Below the pieces are notes generated by a model. The model did no database searches. It was not told the DNA's origin and was given only the letters and a program-made list of their open reading frames with translations. Of a DNA stretch of 64,000 nucleotides, positions 60,262 to 64,000 are shown one piece after another. This DNA is from Saccharibacillus endophyticus. GTDB lineage: Bacteria; Bacillota; Bacilli; Paenibacillales; Paenibacillaceae. The position numbers and the translations under genes were made by a program. Every line of letters starts with the position of its first letter. Positions within the stretch are counted from its first letter, which is position 1. Location of the stretch: the NCBI RefSeq assembly GCF_013185185.1, contig NZ_JAAZWE010000003.1, positions 124,001 to 188,000 of the forward strand, given 5' to 3'.

Positions 60262-62187
60262 ATGGCGAAGATTGAGCAAGTACTCGAATCCATTGGGGCG
60301 ATGCGGCAAGGGAGAACGGGACGTTTTTCTCGGGGAGTGCGTCGGGGGCTGTACGGTATATTTGATTTGACGGCAATGACGGCCGTATTGGCATTAGTAG
60401 TATTGATTTATATACGTTTCTATGGGGAATGGGTGATAGATCATCGGGCCGATGCGCTTCAGGCGGCTTCTTCTGCCGTGATTGAGGACCGAACAGGAAC
60501 TGCGGTTTGGCGTGCTTCCCTGCCGGAAGGCGGTTATCGGGAAGTTGCATCCGCTGCGGAGATTCCTTTGTTAGTTAAGCAAGCTTTTATCGGGACAGAA
60601 GATCGACGCTATGCGCTGCATGAGGGGATCGATTATACGGGGATCGTCAGAGCGGCAGCTGTCAATGTTCGCAGCGGAGGCACGGCTGAGGGCGGCAGCA
60701 GCATCACCCAGCAGCTTGCCCGCAACGTTTATCTGACATTGGATCAAACCTGGATGCGCAAGCTGAACGAGGCTTCGATTGCGCTGGCTTTGGAACGTCA
60801 TTATGTCAAGGACGAAATCCTAACGATGTATCTGAACGAAATCTATATGGGACGAGGACAATACGGAATCAAGGCGGCGTCCCGCCGTTACTTCGGCACG
60901 GCGGAACTTAATCGGTTGGAGTTGTGGCAGATCGCGATCCTAGCCGGAATTCCGAAGGCGCCTTCCGCTTACAATCCGGTCGACGATCCCGAGCGGGCGG
61001 CAGGAAGAGCCAAGGTCGTGCTTGGCCTGATGGCTGAGCAGGGTGTGATTACCGCCGCGGAAGCGGACGCGGCGGCGGTACGGGCGGCGGCGTACGAAGC
61101 GCCGCAGCAGTCTGTGGTAGACGCGGCGGGCACGGCCGCGTATGCCGCTGCCGCGCTGCGCGAAGCCGCGCGGAAGACCGGTCTGCCGGAAGAGCAGCTG
61201 CGCGGCGGCGGATACCGCATCGAGACCGGTCTGGACGCTGCCGCGCAGGCAGCGTTGACGGGCGTCTTCGCGGAAGACGCTTATTTCCCGCCGGATATGG
61301 GCGGGCAGCAAACGGAAGCGGCCATGGTGGTCGTCGACCATCGCGACGGGGAGGTTCGGGCGCTTGCAGGCGGCCGAAACGGGGACGGCGCGGGGCTGAA
61401 CCGCGCCGTCGATATGAAGCGCCAGCCCGGATCGGCTTTCAAGCCGATCATCGCTTACGGGCCTGCGCTGGAATCCGGCAGGTTCTCGCCGGATTCGGTG
61501 CTGCCGGACGTGCTGCAGACGTACGGCGGGTATTCGCCGCGTAACGTCGGCGGGGTGTATCGCGGAAGTCTGACCATGACCGAAGCGCTGACGCGTTCGA
61601 TCAATAGTCCGGCGGTCTGGTTGCTGAATCAGACCGGAATTTCGCAAGCGATCGAGTTTGCTGCTCGTCTAGGCATCGAACTTGGGTCGGAGGACGAACA
61701 TTTGGCGATTGCCCTTGGCGGTCTGCACGAAGGGGTCTCGCCCCTTCAGCTTGCCCAGGCGTACAGCGTTATTGCAAACGGAGGCACGTTTCGTTCCGCG
61801 CACTTCGTTCGCTCCGTCACGGACGCGCAAGGGCAAGAGATTTACCGCTTCGATCCGGAAGCGGAGAGCAGACCCGCGATGTCTGCTTGGACTTCGGCAG
61901 CGCTTGCCTTCATGCTGCGTAACGCTGTTGCCGAAGGAACGGGCCAAGCGGCCCGAATTCCAAACCGCATAGTTGGCGGGAAGACCGGAACGGTCGCTCT
62001 GGCAATGAAAGAAGTCTCGCAAGCCGCCAATCGGGACGTCTGGTTTGCAGGCTTCACGCCGGAGTGGACGGCTGCGGTATGGATGGGATTCGATCGAACG
62101 GACTCCGGGCATTATCTGACCGTACCGGGTTCGGCGGCCGCCGGATTATTTTCCGCGGCGATGGGCAAGATGTTGGCCGGGCGATGA
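60262..62187 (+). CDS. class A penicillin-binding protein (bifunctional transglycosylase/transpeptidase)
   Basis: A 641-residue bifunctional wall synthase, short for its class. It has a cytosolic basic N-terminus, one TM at about 34-52, a GT51 domain with GTEDRRYALHEGIDYTG (Glu113) and EGGSSITQQLARN, and a transpeptidase with QPGSAFKP (Ser391-x-x-Lys394), SIN (446-448) and KTGT (574-577). It polymerises lipid II and cross-links stem peptides outside the membrane. GAGGGGGGCGC precedes the ATG. Its coupling to a HAMP-only protein and its nearness to a two-component system suggest stress-controlled wall synthesis. Confidence 0.94.
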   Translation: MAKIEQVLESIGAMRQGRTGRFSRGVRRGLYGIFDLTAMTAVLALVVLIYIRFYGEWVIDHRADALQAASSAVIEDRTGTAVWRASLPEGGYREVASAAEIPLLVKQAFIGTEDRRYALHEGIDYTGIVRAAAVNVRSGGTAEGGSSITQQLARNVYLTLDQTWMRKLNEASIALALERHYVKDEILTMYLNEIYMGRGQYGIKAASRRYFGTAELNRLELWQIAILAGIPKAPSAYNPVDDPERAAGRAKVVLGLMAEQGVITAAEADAAAVRAAAYEAPQQSVVDAAGTAAYAAAALREAARKTGLPEEQLRGGGYRIETGLDAAAQAALTGVFAEDAYFPPDMGGQQTEAAMVVVDHRDGEVRALAGGRNGDGAGLNRAVDMKRQPGSAFKPIIAYGPALESGRFSPDSVLPDVLQTYGGYSPRNVGGVYRGSLTMTEALTRSINSPAVWLLNQTGISQAIEFAARLGIELGSEDEHLAIALGGLHEGVSPLQLAQAYSVIANGGTFRSAHFVRSVTDAQGQEIYRFDPEAESRPAMSAWTSAALAFMLRNAVAEGTGQAARIPNRIVGGKTGTVALAMKEVSQAANRDVWFAGFTPEWTAAVWMGFDRTDSGHYLTVPGSAAAGLFSAAMGKMLAGR

Positions 62188-62262
62188 ACGTAACGTTTGA
62201 TATTCGGGCATCAAGCCACTGCATCGCGGTGTCGAAATCTTTTTAGCGTACGCAAAGTATAT

Positions 62263-62303
62263 AAAAACCGCTCTCCGGCATCGTAATGCCGAAAAGCGGT
62301 TTT
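62263..62303. terminator. bidirectional terminator between the PBP and manA genes
   Basis: AAAACCGCT and AGCGGTTTT form the outer stem with GGCAT/ATGCC inside; A and T runs on both sides suit the convergent genes. Confidence 0.9.
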
Positions 62304-62320
62304 ACTATCTCACGCGAACA

Positions 62321-63280
62321 TTACTCCCACGAAGAAATCGTCGTCAACGTGCCTTCAATCGTATAAGCCCCGAATCCGGCACGGAGGATGAAGTGATCGC
62401 CTTTTTTCAGCGCATATTCGCCGTCTCCGCCTTTCAGCGTGCCTTCGCCGTCCAGAATGCTCACGATCATGTAACGTTCGCGGCCTTCGAATTTCGCCGT
62501 GCCGTCCACTTCCCATTTTTCCACGGTGAAAAAGGAGTTCGATACGAACTTCGTAATCGTCGCGCCGTCCACGTGGTCCGTCTCGTACGCGCCGCCCGTG
62601 TAGGATTGCGGCACGGTCGTGACTTCGATCGCTTTTTCCAGATGCAGCTCGCGGCCTTGGCCGTTGGCGTCTTTGCGGTCGTAATCGTAGACGCGGTAGG
62701 TGGTGTCGGAGCTTTGCTGGGTTTCCAGAACCACGATGCCCGCGCCCAAGGCGTGGATCGTTCCGCTAGGCACGTAGAAGAAATCGCCGGGCTTGACTTC
62801 GATCTTCGTCAGCAGCGTATCCCATTGTCCGGCTTCGATCATCGAACGCAGTTCCTCATGGGACTGGGCATTGTGGCCGTAGACGATGGAGGCACCCGGC
62901 TCGGCATCGACGATGTACCAGCATTCCGTTTTGCCCAGCTCGCCGTTCTCGAATTCGCGCGCGTAAGCGTCGTCCGGGTGCACCTGCACCGACAAATCGT
63001 CGGAAGCGTCGAGAATTTTGGTCAGCAGCGGGAAGACGTCGGACTCGGAATCGCCGAACAGCTCGGGATGATCGGTCCACAGATCGCCCAGTTTGGTTCC
63101 TGCGTAAGGTCCGTTATGTACGATGCTTTGACCGTTCGGATGTCCCGATACCGCCCAGCATTCGCCGGTCTTGTCATTGGGAATATCGTAGCCGAACAGG
63201 GTGTTCAGCTTGGTGCCGCCCCAGATTCGTTCCTGGAAAACGGGAGTGAGGAAAAGAGGTTCGCGTACGGTTTCTGGCAT
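62321..63280 (-). CDS. manA: mannose-6-phosphate isomerase, class I
   Basis: A 319-residue zinc cupin enzyme that interconverts mannose-6-phosphate and fructose-6-phosphate. Metal and active-site motifs are present: LSVQVHPDDAYA, GKTECWYIVDA, YVPSGTIHALG, and TTYRVYDYDR. Length matches Bacillus ManA (about 315). AAAGGAGCGAAAACCC precedes the ATG. It lets the cell use or make mannose units, which links to the predicted mannoside operon at 33.8-37.1 kb. A ROK sugar kinase gene lies upstream on the same strand, 135 bp away. Confidence 0.95.
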   Translation of the reverse strand: MPETVREPLFLTPVFQERIWGGTKLNTLFGYDIPNDKTGECWAVSGHPNGQSIVHNGPYAGTKLGDLWTDHPELFGDSESDVFPLLTKILDASDDLSVQVHPDDAYAREFENGELGKTECWYIVDAEPGASIVYGHNAQSHEELRSMIEAGQWDTLLTKIEVKPGDFFYVPSGTIHALGAGIVVLETQQSSDTTYRVYDYDRKDANGQGRELHLEKAIEVTTVPQSYTGGAYETDHVDGATITKFVSNSFFTVEKWEVDGTAKFEGRERYMIVSILDGEGTLKGGDGEYALKKGDHFILRAGFGAYTIEGTLTTISSWE

Positions 63281-63415
63281 GGGTTTTCGCTCCTTTTTAA
63301 TCGATGGTTGTGTGTCTATATGGCTTTCGTTATTACCCGGCGTGCCTATGTTCAGACGCTATATGAGCAGAGCGGACGTACTTTTTGCATTCATCTATAC
63401 GTCGTTTATGTCTCT

Positions 63416-64000
63416 TTAGTACGCCTGATGCACCAACGACGCCGCGCCGATCAATCCGGCATTTTGGCTCAACGCTGCCGGAACGATCGCCGTGCGGCGG
63501 CCTGACGGGCTGAGCGCGTGCTGCGAGACGTAGCCGCGAATCGCGTCGAACAACGGCTCGCCGATCTGCGATACGCCGCCGCCGATCACGAGCAGCTCGG
63601 GATCGAGCGTGTTGATCAGCGAAACGCAGCCCATGCCGAGACGCTTGTAGGTGACATCGATCAGTTCGCGCATTTGGGCATCGCCGTCCGCGGCCAGGTC
63701 GAACGCTTCTTTCGTGCCGACCGGACGTCCCAGCAGTTCGGAAGCCTGGCGCGCGATTGCCGTGCCGGAAGCGATCTGTTCCCAATAGCCTTCGGTTCCC
63801 GCCGCACCCGGTTCGACCATGATGAAGCCGACATCGCCCGCGTTGCCGGATGCGCCCGTAATTAGCCGCCCGTGCATGTAGATGCCGGCGCCGATTCCCG
63901 TGCTCACGGTGATGAAAATAAAGTTGTCCGCTTCTTGCGCCGCACCGAGCCATTTTTCGGCCAAAGTCGCCGCCGTCGCATCATTCTGAAAATGGATCGG
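63416..64000 (-). CDS. ROK-family sugar kinase, N-terminus beyond the window
   Basis: The last 195 codons of a ROK kinase; the frame is open through the right edge (PIHFQNDATAATLAEKWLG leads in). It has the catalytic Asp in NDATAATLAE, the phosphate loop FITVSTGIGAGI and ASGTAIARQ. It probably phosphorylates glucose or a related hexose, as for GlkA-type glucokinases. The zinc-binding CxxGCxGC signature usual in ROK proteins is missing: the segment reads VEPGAAGTEGYWEQ. It precedes manA on the same strand and may form a hexose-use unit with it. Confidence 0.88.
   Translation of the reverse strand, partial: PIHFQNDATAATLAEKWLGAAQEADNFIFITVSTGIGAGIYMHGRLITGASGNAGDVGFIMVEPGAAGTEGYWEQIASGTAIARQASELLGRPVGTKEAFDLAADGDAQMRELIDVTYKRLGMGCVSLINTLDPELLVIGGGVSQIGEPLFDAIRGYVSQHALSPSGRRTAIVPAALSQNAGLIGAASLVHQAY

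Overview
The window looks like chromosome of a GC-rich, low-temperature-neutral Gram-positive of the Paenibacillaceae (Paenibacillus or Saccharibacillus type). The evidence is strong AAAGGAGG ribosome binding sites, frequent TTG/GTG starts, a YesM/YesN-type two-component pair beside a lipoprotein sugar-binding protein, EcsAB, a TPP-riboswitch ykoEDC operon and a GlgC/GlgD pair. The genus is an inference from gene content. I see no rRNA, tRNA, CRISPR array, complete insertion sequence or prophage.

Layout. 1-5.4 kb (minus): sensor kinase, AraC-type response regulator, then an ABC solute-binding lipoprotein behind a 200-nt highly folded leader. 5.6-9.7 kb: PHP phosphatase, LysR regulator, CheX, SDR, small unknown protein. 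9.8-18.1 kb: MerR-MFS-UspA, DEAD-box helicase, ecsAB, and a divergent MFS/TetR pair. 18.2-31.3 kb: aminotransferase, DUF1877 gene beside a decayed relative, ADP-ribosylglycohydrolase, stand-alone MurG-like transferase, tandem glucose/sorbosone dehydrogenase paralogues, MBL hydrolase, exported SH3/beta-propeller protein, BadF-type sugar kinase and a truncated GNAT. 31.7-38.3 kb: MarR and AraC regulators, a 37-residue Arg-rich peptide, the overlapping operon GT4 - (alpha/alpha)6 protein - DUF1861, and an SDR. 38.3-41.9 kb: TPP riboswitch and ykoEDC. 42.4-47.6 kb: glgC, glgD, glgP. 48-52 kb: GNAT, diguanylate cyclase, MATE, unknown protein. 52-57.5 kb: GH29 fucosidase, AraC, ThuA, a degenerate SDR and its intact paralogue. 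57.7-64 kb: OmpR/HK pair, HAMP-only membrane protein, class A PBP, manA and a ROK kinase cut by the window edge.

How it fits together. Carbohydrate handling dominates: sensing and uptake (YesMN plus binding protein), alpha-glucan storage (glgCDP), fucoside cleavage (GH29 with AraC/ThuA/SDR), mannose entry (manA) and a predicted mannoside synthesis/phosphorolysis operon. Thiamine-precursor import is under TPP control.

The best candidates for undescribed biology are non-coding or poorly characterised. (1) An 84-bp structured element occurs in three intergenic copies with compensatory base changes; two copies sit in the glycogen cluster. (2) Two unrelated long inverted-repeat leaders (1.8 kb and 53.8 kb) carry the same 14-nt sequence at the hairpin tip, and a third probably related element lies at 56.7 kb. 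(3) The GT4/(alpha/alpha)6/DUF1861 operon has a terminator-shaped hairpin in its leader. (4) An SDR pseudoenzyme with a long low-complexity insertion is paired with its intact paralogue.
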